Made by a program: the position numbers and the translations under genes | The notes under the pieces: model-generated | What the model saw: the letters and a program-made list of their open reading frames with translations, nothing else | Told to the model about the DNA's origin: nothing | Databases searched by the model: none | Shown: positions 1-5,681 of the stretch, piece by piece | Position numbering within the stretch: position 1 is the stretch's first letter | Layout of the letters: every line of letters starts with the position of its first letter | Origin: Treponema_I sp045597345 | GTDB lineage: Bacteria > Spirochaetota > Spirochaetia > Treponematales > Treponemataceae | Direction of reading: 5' to 3' | Assembly (NCBI GenBank): GCA_045597345.1 | Contig: JAZLJW010000120.1 | Location: 1-8,096, forward strand | Length of the DNA: 8,096 bases

Positions 1-21
1 AATAACTTTGTCTTTGCTCAT
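1..21 (-). CDS. Start of a divergent gene (5' end only), product unknown
   Basis: Read on the minus strand, an ATG at 21-19 opens a frame giving MSKDKVI before the window ends. It is preceded by GAGGTG (minus strand, 32-27) at a spacing of five bases, and by a good extended -10 promoter at 61-53. This combination of ribosome binding site, start and promoter makes a real gene start likely. Seven residues are too few to identify a product. The gene is transcribed away from ispE. Confidence 0.55.
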
Positions 22-52
22 TACAGCACCTCGTTACATAAAGTTGCAAGAA

Positions 53-61
53 ATTATATCA
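53..61 (-). promoter_or_regulatory. Extended -10 promoter of the divergent gene
   Basis: The minus strand reads TGATATAAT here, a perfect TATAAT with the TGn extension. No good -35 hexamer lies at the usual distance, as expected for extended -10 promoters. The predicted start is near position 46, giving a leader of about 25 bases that contains the GAGGTG site at 32-27. An 8-bp direct repeat, TGCATAAA at 66-73 and 76-83, covers the -35 region and could be an operator. That last point is inference. Confidence 0.5.
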
Positions 62-191
62 ATATTGCATAAAAATGCATAAATTACATTTTGAGTATAA
101 AGAAATTGTATATATATACGCAAGTCTTTTAAACGAAAAACGAATGAAAATACGCATTTTATACAGAAAACCTGCTTCTGACTAACGTCAA
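62..191. other. AT-rich divergent intergenic spacer
   Basis: This part of the long gene-free stretch (22-399) is AT-rich and has no convincing reading frame on either strand. It holds the TGCATAAA direct repeat (66-73 and 76-83, ten bases apart) and a perfect 12-bp alternating palindrome GTATATATATAC at 108-119. The composition switches sharply to GC-rich near 192, where the palindromic element begins. I see no terminator or RNA gene in it. Confidence 0.5.
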
Positions 192-354
192 GCGGGTGGG
201 ACGCAGGGGGAACGTCATGCATGCGGGTCCCAGCGACGGGGAATACATAAGGGCGCCTCCCGCATATTCACTTCGTGTGAGCTTCGCCACACTACGTTAT
301 GCGGGTCCCTCCTCATGTATCCCCCTGCGTCCCGCATGCATGACGTTCCCCCTG
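192..354. repeat. Large GC-rich palindromic element, MITE- or REP-like
   Basis: Perfect 24-bp inverted arms lie at 204-227 and 331-354. Inside them, imperfect pairing continues between about 234-252 and 312-328. CCCGCATA (259-266) pairs with TATGCGGG (298-305), and GTGTG (275-279) pairs with CACAC (288-292) around the centre, so almost the whole 151 bp can fold. A second register exists: GGGACGCAGGGGGA (198-211) is complementary to 320-333. ATGCGGGTCCC also occurs directly at 221-231 and 299-309. The element is far more GC-rich than its left flank. It lies between two divergent promoters, so it is not a terminator for either gene. No clear target-site duplication or transposase is visible. 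A dispersed non-autonomous repeat is the best guess. Confidence 0.75.
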
Positions 355-362
355 GATGCGTA

Positions 363-391
363 TTGACACTCACGTTCCATTTCTGTAGTAT
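363..391 (+). promoter_or_regulatory. Sigma-70-type promoter of ispE
   Basis: A perfect -35 TTGACA (363-368) is followed by exactly 17 bases and TAGTAT (386-391), a 4/6 match to the -10 consensus. The expected transcription start is about 398, two bases before the ispE ATG at 400, which implies an almost leaderless mRNA. The -35 begins eight bases after the right arm of the palindrome. The promoter probably serves ispE and the genes behind it, perhaps as far as rplY. Confidence 0.6.
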
Positions 392-399
392 ACGGTTAC

Positions 400-1320
400 A
401 TGCTAAGTAGTGTTCATGAAAAGGCTCCCGCAAAGCTGAACTTTAATTTACGAGTACTTCCTAAGCGGGCTGATGGTTTTCATGATATCGAGAGTATCTT
501 TCAGACAATTCCTCTTTGTGATGAGTTGCTGGTTGAGATAGGGTCAGCACCTGAGTCTCAGGAAGAGATGGTAGAGAATAGTTACGGCACTTCTGGTACA
601 ATCTTATGTACCGTTTTTTCGCCGGATATTTCCCTTCCTTCATCAAATACCCTCACTAAAGCATACGATGCATTCTGTAGATTGACCGGTTGGCAGAGAC
701 CTGTGCACGTTTATCTGAAAAAGCACATTCCGTCAGGCGGTGGATTGGGCGGTGGCTCATCAGATGCTGCAGCAATGATTCGTGCGCTTGAAAAACTATC
801 TGGTATTACGCTTACTGATGATCAGCTGTTTACGGCAGCATCGGACATCGGTAGTGATGTATTCTTTTTTCTGATGAACAGAGCTCCGCATCTGGCAGCT
901 TTGGTCACGGGACGTGGGGAACAGGTAACGTATATTGAACCCCGCAGAGATCTTTATTATGTATTAGTGTGTCCGCACGTTCACAGTTCAACACCGGAAG
1001 CTTACCGTCTGGTTGATCAGTGGCAATGCGGTAATACAATCGGTTATCCGATGCTGGATGAACTTGTTACTATGTATCATGGGGCTGTTGAAAACTGGAA
1101 GTTTAACAATAGTTTTTCACAACCTTTGTCCAGCACCTATCCTGAAATTGAACATGCGCTGCAAAACCTCCTGGATACGCATGCATTGTACGCAGAGATG
1201 TCAGGTTCTGGATCGGTTGTATTTGGCGTTTACAGCAGCTTTGAAGCAGCTGATGCAGCGTTCACACAACTTTCATCAGTCTGGGACACAGTTCATCTGA
1301 TTAGCACTGTACCAGACTAA
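400..1320 (+). CDS. ispE: 4-diphosphocytidyl-2-C-methyl-D-erythritol kinase (IspE)
   Basis: IspE phosphorylates CDP-methylerythritol with ATP in the cytoplasmic MEP pathway for isopentenyl diphosphate. The 306-residue protein is of normal to slightly long length. It shows the GHMP-kinase signatures in order: APAKLNF with the catalytic lysine K12; the glycine-rich ATP loop PSGGGLGGGSSDAAA (111-125); the catalytic aspartate D153 in IGSDVFFFL; and the C-terminal MSGSGSVVF motif (267-275). Two details are unusual: the usual proline after DV in IGSDVPFF is phenylalanine, and residues about 46-70 form a poorly conserved acidic insert. The ATG at 400 is the only usable start, because an in-frame TGA lies at 364-366 with no other start codon between. 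It has no Shine-Dalgarno sequence, so leaderless initiation is likely. spoVG follows after 29 bp in the same direction. Confidence 0.93.
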   Translation: MLSSVHEKAPAKLNFNLRVLPKRADGFHDIESIFQTIPLCDELLVEIGSAPESQEEMVENSYGTSGTILCTVFSPDISLPSSNTLTKAYDAFCRLTGWQRPVHVYLKKHIPSGGGLGGGSSDAAAMIRALEKLSGITLTDDQLFTAASDIGSDVFFFLMNRAPHLAALVTGRGEQVTYIEPRRDLYYVLVCPHVHSSTPEAYRLVDQWQCGNTIGYPMLDELVTMYHGAVENWKFNNSFSQPLSSTYPEIEHALQNLLDTHALYAEMSGSGSVVFGVYSSFEAADAAFTQLSSVWDTVHLISTVPD

Positions 1321-1335
1321 GGCGTTTGTAATTTC

Positions 1336-1342
1336 AGGAGGG
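1336..1342 (+). promoter_or_regulatory. Strong ribosome binding site of spoVG
   Basis: AGGAGGG lies seven bases before the spoVG ATG. It is a near-perfect Shine-Dalgarno site, in contrast to ispE just upstream, which has none. SpoVG may therefore be made in much larger amounts than IspE from a shared message. Confidence 0.8.
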
Positions 1343-1349
1343 AAAAGCA

Positions 1350-1634
1350 ATGCAGATTACAGAAATACGCATACGTAAAGTAACTGCTGAAGGCAAATTG
1401 AAAGCTTATGTCACCGTAACTTTCGATGATTGCTTCGTGGTACACAACGTAAAAATCATTGAGGGAAAGTCAGGACTTTTCATCGTAATGCCTAGTCGCA
1501 AGACAAGTACCGGGGAATACAAGGACGTAGCTCATCCTATCAGCCTTGAATTCCGTACAGAACTGCAGGATAAGATTCTTGCAGAGTATGAAGCAGGTCA
1601 CGTAGAAGAAGTTTCTTCTTCATACGAAGACTGA
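1350..1634 (+). CDS. spoVG: SpoVG family nucleic-acid-binding regulator
   Basis: SpoVG proteins are small cytoplasmic regulators that bind DNA and RNA. In Borrelia and some Firmicutes they act as site-specific nucleic-acid-binding proteins; the name comes from sporulation in Bacillus, which does not apply here. The 94-residue product matches the family along its length: an N-terminal ITEIRIRKV strand, the FVVHNVKIIEG segment, the hallmark GLFIVMPSRKTSTGEYKDVAHPIS core (about 43-67), and a variable acidic tail ending VSSSYED. It follows ispE by 29 bp without a visible promoter, so co-transcription is likely. The ispE-spoVG neighbourhood is also known in Bacillus. Targets cannot be judged from this sequence. 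Confidence 0.95.
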   Translation: MQITEIRIRKVTAEGKLKAYVTVTFDDCFVVHNVKIIEGKSGLFIVMPSRKTSTGEYKDVAHPISLEFRTELQDKILAEYEAGHVEEVSSSYED

Positions 1635-1638
1635 TATA

Positions 1639-1692
1639 GCCCGTAAGGGCAGGAAGTGTCCAATCATGAGTTCATGGGGACACCTTCAACTT
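1639..1692 (+). terminator. Possible hairpins between spoVG and tRNA-Gln
   Basis: A small hairpin GCCC/GGGC (1639-1642 and 1647-1650, GTAA loop) is followed by a larger one, GTGTCC (1656-1661) with GGACAC (1678-1683), whose interior CATG halves can also pair. The following T-run (1691-1694) is short, and its last two bases belong to the tRNA acceptor stem. This may be a weak terminator after spoVG or an RNA-processing element ahead of the tRNA. I cannot separate these options. Confidence 0.35.
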
Positions 1693-1765
1693 TTGGACGT
1701 CGTCAAGTGGTAAGACATCGGCTTTTGGTGCCGACATTCCGCAGGTTCGAATCCTGCCGTCCAAG
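1693..1765 (+). tRNA. tRNA-Gln (UUG anticodon)
   Basis: A full cloverleaf folds without mismatches. The acceptor TTGGACG (1693-1699) pairs with CGTCCAA (1758-1764), with G1765 as discriminator. The D stem is GTC/GAC. The anticodon stem TCGGC/GCCGA encloses the loop TTTTGGT with anticodon TTG at 1725-1727. The T stem is GCAGG/CCTGC with loop TTCGAAT. The UUG anticodon reads CAA and, by wobble, CAG glutamine codons. CCA is not encoded, so it must be added after transcription. The weak U1-A72 pair is typical of bacterial tRNA-Gln. The variable loop CATTCC has six bases, one more than usual. The gene sits only 29 bp before rplY with no clear promoter of its own, so it is probably cut from the longer message. 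Confidence 0.95.
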
Positions 1766-1782
1766 TCTTTTATTTTGATATA

Positions 1783-1787
1783 AGGAG
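1783..1787 (+). promoter_or_regulatory. Ribosome binding site choosing the rplY start
   Basis: AGGAG lies seven bases before the ATG at 1795. A second in-frame ATG at 1804 (residue 4) would be 16 bases away, so the first ATG is preferred. Confidence 0.75.
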
Positions 1788-1794
1788 TCCAGTA

Positions 1795-2349
1795 ATGGAA
1801 AGAATGACAGTAAACGCAGCAGTTCGCACCGAAATGGGTAAGTCAGCTGCAAAAACAATTCGTGCTAACGGCCGTCTTCCTGCCGTAATGTACAACTCTA
1901 AAGGTGAATCAACCATGCTCACCGTTGATGAAGCAGAATTCACCAAAGTATGGAAACAGGCTACTCCTACTACCCTGATTAACCTGGTAGTAGATGGAAA
2001 AACCAACCTGGCTTTCATCAAAGATACTGAATACAATATTATTGCAGATAAAAACCTGCATGTTGACTTCCATGTAATCGATGCCGACAAACCACTGACT
2101 GCAGCAGTAAAAATGATTATTTCCGGTAACGCAGCCGGTGTACGTGAAGGTGGTGTATTCTTCAAAGGTAACCCTAACATCAAAATCAAATGTATGCCGG
2201 AAAATCTGCCTGTACGCATTTTTGCTGATGTAAGCAACCTGAAAATCGGTGAATCTCTGAAAGTAAAAGACGTTGAAATGGCTGCAGGTGTTGAAGTTGT
2301 TTCAAACAAAGAAGCTGTAGTTGCTTCAGTTCGCGCTCCAAAACGCTGA
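1795..2349 (+). CDS. rplY: 50S ribosomal protein L25, Ctc/TL5 type
   Basis: L25 binds 5S rRNA in the large ribosomal subunit; the long form is known as Ctc, a general stress protein in Bacillus. The 184-residue product has the N-terminal 5S-binding beta-barrel domain (about 1-92, including RANGRLPAVMYNSKGESTMLTVDEAEF) and the TL5-type C-terminal beta domain (about 95-180, including GVREGG, MPENLPVRIFADVSNLKIGESLKVKDV). It is shorter at the C-terminus than many TL5 proteins, ending at RAPKR, and this looks natural rather than truncated. It follows tRNA-Gln closely and is ended by a strong terminator 24 bp after its stop. In Bacillus and Borrelia rplY is followed by pth, which is missing here. 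Confidence 0.94.
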   Translation: MERMTVNAAVRTEMGKSAAKTIRANGRLPAVMYNSKGESTMLTVDEAEFTKVWKQATPTTLINLVVDGKTNLAFIKDTEYNIIADKNLHVDFHVIDADKPLTAAVKMIISGNAAGVREGGVFFKGNPNIKIKCMPENLPVRIFADVSNLKIGESLKVKDVEMAAGVEVVSNKEAVVASVRAPKR

Positions 2350-2372
2350 TTCCTTTTTGGATTGCTGATGAA

Positions 2373-2418
2373 AGGCTGTCTGTATCTAGTTGCATAGAAC
2401 AGACAGCCTCTTTTTTTT
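2373..2418 (+). terminator. Strong intrinsic terminator after rplY, abutting tilS
   Basis: AGGCTGTCTG (2373-2382) pairs perfectly with CAGACAGCCT (2400-2409), and T2383-A2399 extends the stem to 11 bp around a 15-base loop. One base later comes a run of eight Ts (2411-2418). This is a textbook rho-independent terminator for the ispE-rplY unit. The tilS ATG begins nine bases after the T-run, so the structure may instead, or also, act as an attenuator for tilS-ftsH. Confidence 0.92.
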
Positions 2419-2427
2419 GCTGGTGTT

Positions 2428-3777
2428 ATGGATTTACTTTCTCACGTTTCTGAAACCCTTCGAGCCCACTACAAAAATTCTCTCAGAAATACCATTGTTC
2501 TTGCCGCAGTGTCCGGTGGTGTTGATTCTGTGGTCATGCTTCATGTTCTTTCTGCCCTTCAATCATCCTTTGGGTATCATCTTGAAGCTGTAACAGTTGA
2601 TCATAACCTGCGTACTGATGGAACCAGTGCCCTTGATGCTGCATTCACCAACCAGTTGTGCAGAAATCTGAATATACCCTGTATGCAAAAGACTATCCCT
2701 GAAGGAGCATTACAACAGATTGAATCTGAGCGTAATGGAGGCATGGAAGAAGCTGCCCGTTTCCTTCGGTATCAGATTTTTGAACAGGTATATGTCGATC
2801 GGGGCGCTTCTGCCGTTTTCCTGGCGCACAATAGAAACGATCAGCTGGAAACAGTACTGGAACATTTTCTGCAGGGATCAGGATGTGAAGGCTTACGGGG
2901 AATACCTCAATCGCGTGACTTTTTTTTCAGGCCTCTTCTTTCTGTAAGCCGTTCTGAAATAGAATCCTATGCCCGGAAAAATTCCCTGGAGTGGCGTACT
3001 GATCCAACTAACGCAAGTACAGCCTATTATCGTAACAGAATACGGCACCTGCTGCTGCCGGTCCTTGACGAACAGTTTCCAGGGTGGGATGCAGCGGTAC
3101 TGAAAGGTGCCGGAAAAGCCCGCCTGGAATCTGATGCCTTTTCTCAGTTTGCTGCTCTCTGCACCTGGAATATCGATAGCTCAAAGCGGATACAGACTGA
3201 TTTATCATCATTTATTGCGCAACCATTAGCCGTTCGTGTCCGAATCCTGTATAATGGATTGAACCGACTTTCCGTTTCAGGAAGAATTCCTGCAGCAACA
3301 GTACAGACCTTTGCAGAGACCTTACAGAAAGTAACGGTTTGTGGCGTAATGTTCTCTGTACAGAATGATTGCGTCGTACTGCAGATGACTGATACCCTGG
3401 AATCACAACACCAGCTGGATGGCTTTTGCTGTTTCGTCGATACTGTCGGAACATACAACCTGCCTTTTGGTACAATTATTGTGGAAAGGGAAGAGAAAAA
3501 CGGAAAAGTATGGTATCATGCCCGACATACTGAATCGGGTTCAGTATCAGGCTGTTTTATGCTGCCAGCAGTTATTCGCAGTGCTACCAGTCTGGATATT
3601 GTTAAAATGAAAGATTTGAAATCGAAAGGGGTAATGAAAATCCTTGCAGAATGGCAGGTTCCCCGAAATATGAAAAATACTATCCCGGTGATTGAAGATA
3701 TTCTGGTTCGCGGTATTTGGGGTGAACCTGCAGGATTCAACAACTGGTTTGTGCTGGAAGGAGTGCAAGGTGAGTGA
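2428..3777 (+). CDS. tilS: tRNA(Ile) lysidine synthetase (TilS)
   Basis: TilS uses ATP and lysine to change C34 of tRNA-Ile(CAU) to lysidine, so that the tRNA reads AUA and is charged with isoleucine. It is cytoplasmic and usually essential. The 449 residues are close to the family norm. The N-terminal PP-loop ATPase domain carries SGGVDS (29-34), VDHNLR (57-62), HNRNDQLETVL (134-144), GLRGIPQ, DPTN (192-195) and NRIRHLLLP (203-211). The C-terminal TilS domain includes MKDLKSKGVMKILAEW (from 394) and ends VRGIWGEPAGFNNWFVLEG. The ATG at 2428 is the first start after an in-frame TAG at 2395, but it has no useful Shine-Dalgarno sequence (only GGTG two bases away). The stop overlaps the ftsH start, so the two genes are probably translated in a coupled way. 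Confidence 0.95.
   Translation: MDLLSHVSETLRAHYKNSLRNTIVLAAVSGGVDSVVMLHVLSALQSSFGYHLEAVTVDHNLRTDGTSALDAAFTNQLCRNLNIPCMQKTIPEGALQQIESERNGGMEEAARFLRYQIFEQVYVDRGASAVFLAHNRNDQLETVLEHFLQGSGCEGLRGIPQSRDFFFRPLLSVSRSEIESYARKNSLEWRTDPTNASTAYYRNRIRHLLLPVLDEQFPGWDAAVLKGAGKARLESDAFSQFAALCTWNIDSSKRIQTDLSSFIAQPLAVRVRILYNGLNRLSVSGRIPAATVQTFAETLQKVTVCGVMFSVQNDCVVLQMTDTLESQHQLDGFCCFVDTVGTYNLPFGTIIVEREEKNGKVWYHARHTESGSVSGCFMLPAVIRSATSLDIVKMKDLKSKGVMKILAEWQVPRNMKNTIPVIEDILVRGIWGEPAGFNNWFVLEGVQGE
3758..3763 (+). promoter_or_regulatory. Ribosome binding site that fixes the GTG start of ftsH
   Basis: AAGGAG lies six bases before GTG at 3770, inside the last codons of tilS. It selects this GTG over the in-frame upstream ATG at 3692, which would add 26 residues read out of frame from tilS coding sequence. 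Confidence 0.8.
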
Positions 3778-5620
3778 ACAAAAAAAAGACAGAAAGTTTC
3801 TTATTTTTTTCAGTATTCTGGTTCTCGTAACTGCGGCTGCGTACGCTGTGCTGTACGTAAAAGCAAGCCCGGTAAAAAATATAACTTATTCTGATTTCAT
3901 CAGATATGTAGAAAGCGACCAGATTGCATCGGTTAATATTACTGATGGCAATATGCTTACCGGAAAGCTTCGTGGGGTAAACGGTAAGACTTCGGACGTG
4001 CAGACGGTCATTCCCTATGAAGATTCTGATCTGCTGCCTTTGCTGAAGGAACATGGGGTTAATACTCAGGGCTATATTTCTTCTCCCGGGTTTATCGCTA
4101 CTCTTCTGAATTATCTTCCTACCATTCTCATGATTTTCCTCTTTATCATGATTCTGCGGCAGAATGCCAGCCAGAATATGAAAGGTATGCAGTTTGGCAA
4201 AAGTCGTGCCCGCCTGTTTGAAAAAAACGGAAAAGACCGGGTTACCTTTGATGATGTGGCTGGACAGGAAGAAGCAAAAACAGAACTGACTGAAATTGTA
4301 GATTTTCTGAAAAATCCTAAAAAATATCAGGATATGGGTGCCCGTATTCCAAAAGGTGTTCTTCTGGTTGGACCTCCGGGAACGGGTAAAACCCTCATGG
4401 CTCGTGCTGTAGCAGGGGAAGCCGGAGTAAACTTCCTGCATATCTCCGGTTCTGATTTTGTTGAAATGTTCGTTGGTGTTGGCGCAAGTCGTGTACGGGA
4501 TCTTTTTGAACAGGCACGCCGCATGGCACCAGCCATTATCTTTATTGACGAAATTGATGCAGTTGGTCGTGCTCGTGGAGCCGGTCTTGGTGGTGGTCAC
4601 GATGAACGTGAACAGACTCTGAACCAGATGCTGGTAGAGATGGACGGTTTTACTGCCTATGACAGTGTAATTGTTCTTGCTGCTACCAACCGCCCGGACG
4701 TTCTTGATCAGGCACTGCTCCGTCCCGGACGTTTTGACCGTCAGGTACATGTGTCACTTCCTGATATCAAGGAACGTGAGGCAATCCTTTCTGTTCATAC
4801 AAAAAAGATCAAGACAAGCGAAGATGTTGACGTTGCCCGTATTGCCCGTGCAACTCCGGGTATGAGCGGAGCTGACCTTGCAAATGTGGTAAATGAGGCA
4901 GCTCTTTTTGCGGCCCGTAATAACCAGGCAAGCGTTACCCTGGCAGATTTTGAAAATGCCCGGGATAAAATCCTTATGGGTGTAGACCGTAAGACCATGG
5001 TTATTTCTCCTAAAGAAAAAGAGATGACGGCATATCACGAAAGCGGTCATACCTTACCGTATTACTTCCTGGAACACTGTGACCCGCTGCATAAAGTTAC
5101 TATTATCCCTCGCGGCCGCGCTCTGGGACTTACCATCGGACTTCCAAAGGAAGATTCCTACAGCCGTACCCGCAGCTGGCTGTCTGACCAGCTGGTCATC
5201 ATGCTGGGTGGATACGCAGCTGAACAGGTTGTCTATGGAGATACTACCACTGGTGTTTCCAATGACCTGCAGCGCGCAACCCAGCTGGCACGCCGCATGG
5301 TGTGTGAATGGGGTATGTGTTCTGAGATCGGCACGGTTACTTATGGTGAAGAAGATGAACCAATCTTTATGGGACGGGAAATCGGTCGTCATAAAGAGTT
5401 CTCTGATGAAACAGCTGCTCACATTGACCGCGAAGTAAAGAAACTGATTGATGCTTCGCTGCAGCGAGCTTTGTCTATTCTGACTGATCACCGTGATATG
5501 CTGGATACACTGGCTCACGAACTGGTAGAAAAAGAAACTCTTGCCGATACTGAAATCAGAGTACTGTTGGGTTTACCAGAAAGTCAGACAGCAGTTTCTG
5601 TTGTACCAGCTGAAGCATAA
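3770..5620 (+). CDS. ftsH: ATP-dependent zinc metalloprotease FtsH
   Basis: FtsH is a membrane-bound hexameric AAA+ protease that removes damaged membrane proteins and some regulatory proteins. From the GTG start the product is 616 residues, slightly shorter than E. coli FtsH. It has TM helix 1 (about 10-30), a periplasmic domain (31-107), TM helix 2 (about 108-129), and an AAA+ module with Walker A GPPGTGKT (201-208), Walker B IIFIDEID with D260/E261, and the second region of homology with arginine fingers R318 and R321. The M41 protease domain has the zinc motif HESGH (423-427) and a third ligand D499 in GVSNDLQ. HESGH is a small variant of the common HEAGH. The gene overlaps tilS by 8 bp, indicating coupled expression. 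The tilS-ftsH pairing is also found in Bacillus and Borrelia. Confidence 0.96.
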   Translation: MSEQKKDRKFLIFFSILVLVTAAAYAVLYVKASPVKNITYSDFIRYVESDQIASVNITDGNMLTGKLRGVNGKTSDVQTVIPYEDSDLLPLLKEHGVNTQGYISSPGFIATLLNYLPTILMIFLFIMILRQNASQNMKGMQFGKSRARLFEKNGKDRVTFDDVAGQEEAKTELTEIVDFLKNPKKYQDMGARIPKGVLLVGPPGTGKTLMARAVAGEAGVNFLHISGSDFVEMFVGVGASRVRDLFEQARRMAPAIIFIDEIDAVGRARGAGLGGGHDEREQTLNQMLVEMDGFTAYDSVIVLAATNRPDVLDQALLRPGRFDRQVHVSLPDIKEREAILSVHTKKIKTSEDVDVARIARATPGMSGADLANVVNEAALFAARNNQASVTLADFENARDKILMGVDRKTMVISPKEKEMTAYHESGHTLPYYFLEHCDPLHKVTIIPRGRALGLTIGLPKEDSYSRTRSWLSDQLVIMLGGYAAEQVVYGDTTTGVSNDLQRATQLARRMVCEWGMCSEIGTVTYGEEDEPIFMGREIGRHKEFSDETAAHIDREVKKLIDASLQRALSILTDHRDMLDTLAHELVEKETLADTEIRVLLGLPESQTAVSVVPAEA

Positions 5621-5667
5621 CGGGTTGTTCAGTTGACTGAAGCGCTGCTTTTCTCACTGGAGGCACC

Positions 5668-5674
5668 AAGGAGG
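5668..5674 (+). promoter_or_regulatory. Ribosome binding site that selects the 5682 start
   Basis: AAGGAGG is only one base from the ATG at 5676 but seven bases from the ATG at 5682 in the same frame. Standard spacing favours 5682, giving a protein that begins MCKK and leads straight into the signal peptide. Confidence 0.75.
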
Positions 5675-5681
5675 CATGTTC

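Noticed and set aside
215..433. 72-codon minus-strand frame across the palindrome
   Set aside because: It reads through a non-coding inverted repeat and into ispE; there is no ribosome binding site or recognisable protein.
1776..1784. Extended -10-like TGATATAAG before rplY
   Set aside because: It overlaps the rplY Shine-Dalgarno site, and transcription would start about four bases before the ATG, removing that site. Chance resemblance is more likely.
1770..2309. 179-codon minus-strand frame opposite rplY
   Set aside because: It is antisense to L25, with low-complexity content and no recognisable domain; its 3' end runs up to the tRNA gene.
3737..4750. 337-codon open frame on the minus strand opposite ftsH
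   Set aside because: It lies entirely antisense to a clearly identified FtsH gene, shows no family motifs, and is explained by codon bias of the sense strand.
5628..5655. Hairpin TTCAG/CTGAA after ftsH as a terminator
   Set aside because: The stem is only five base pairs, and the following T-rich stretch is interrupted and distant. It is too weak to call.
5633..5661. TTGACT as a -35 box for the TPR-like gene
   Set aside because: No acceptable -10 hexamer lies 16-18 bases downstream.
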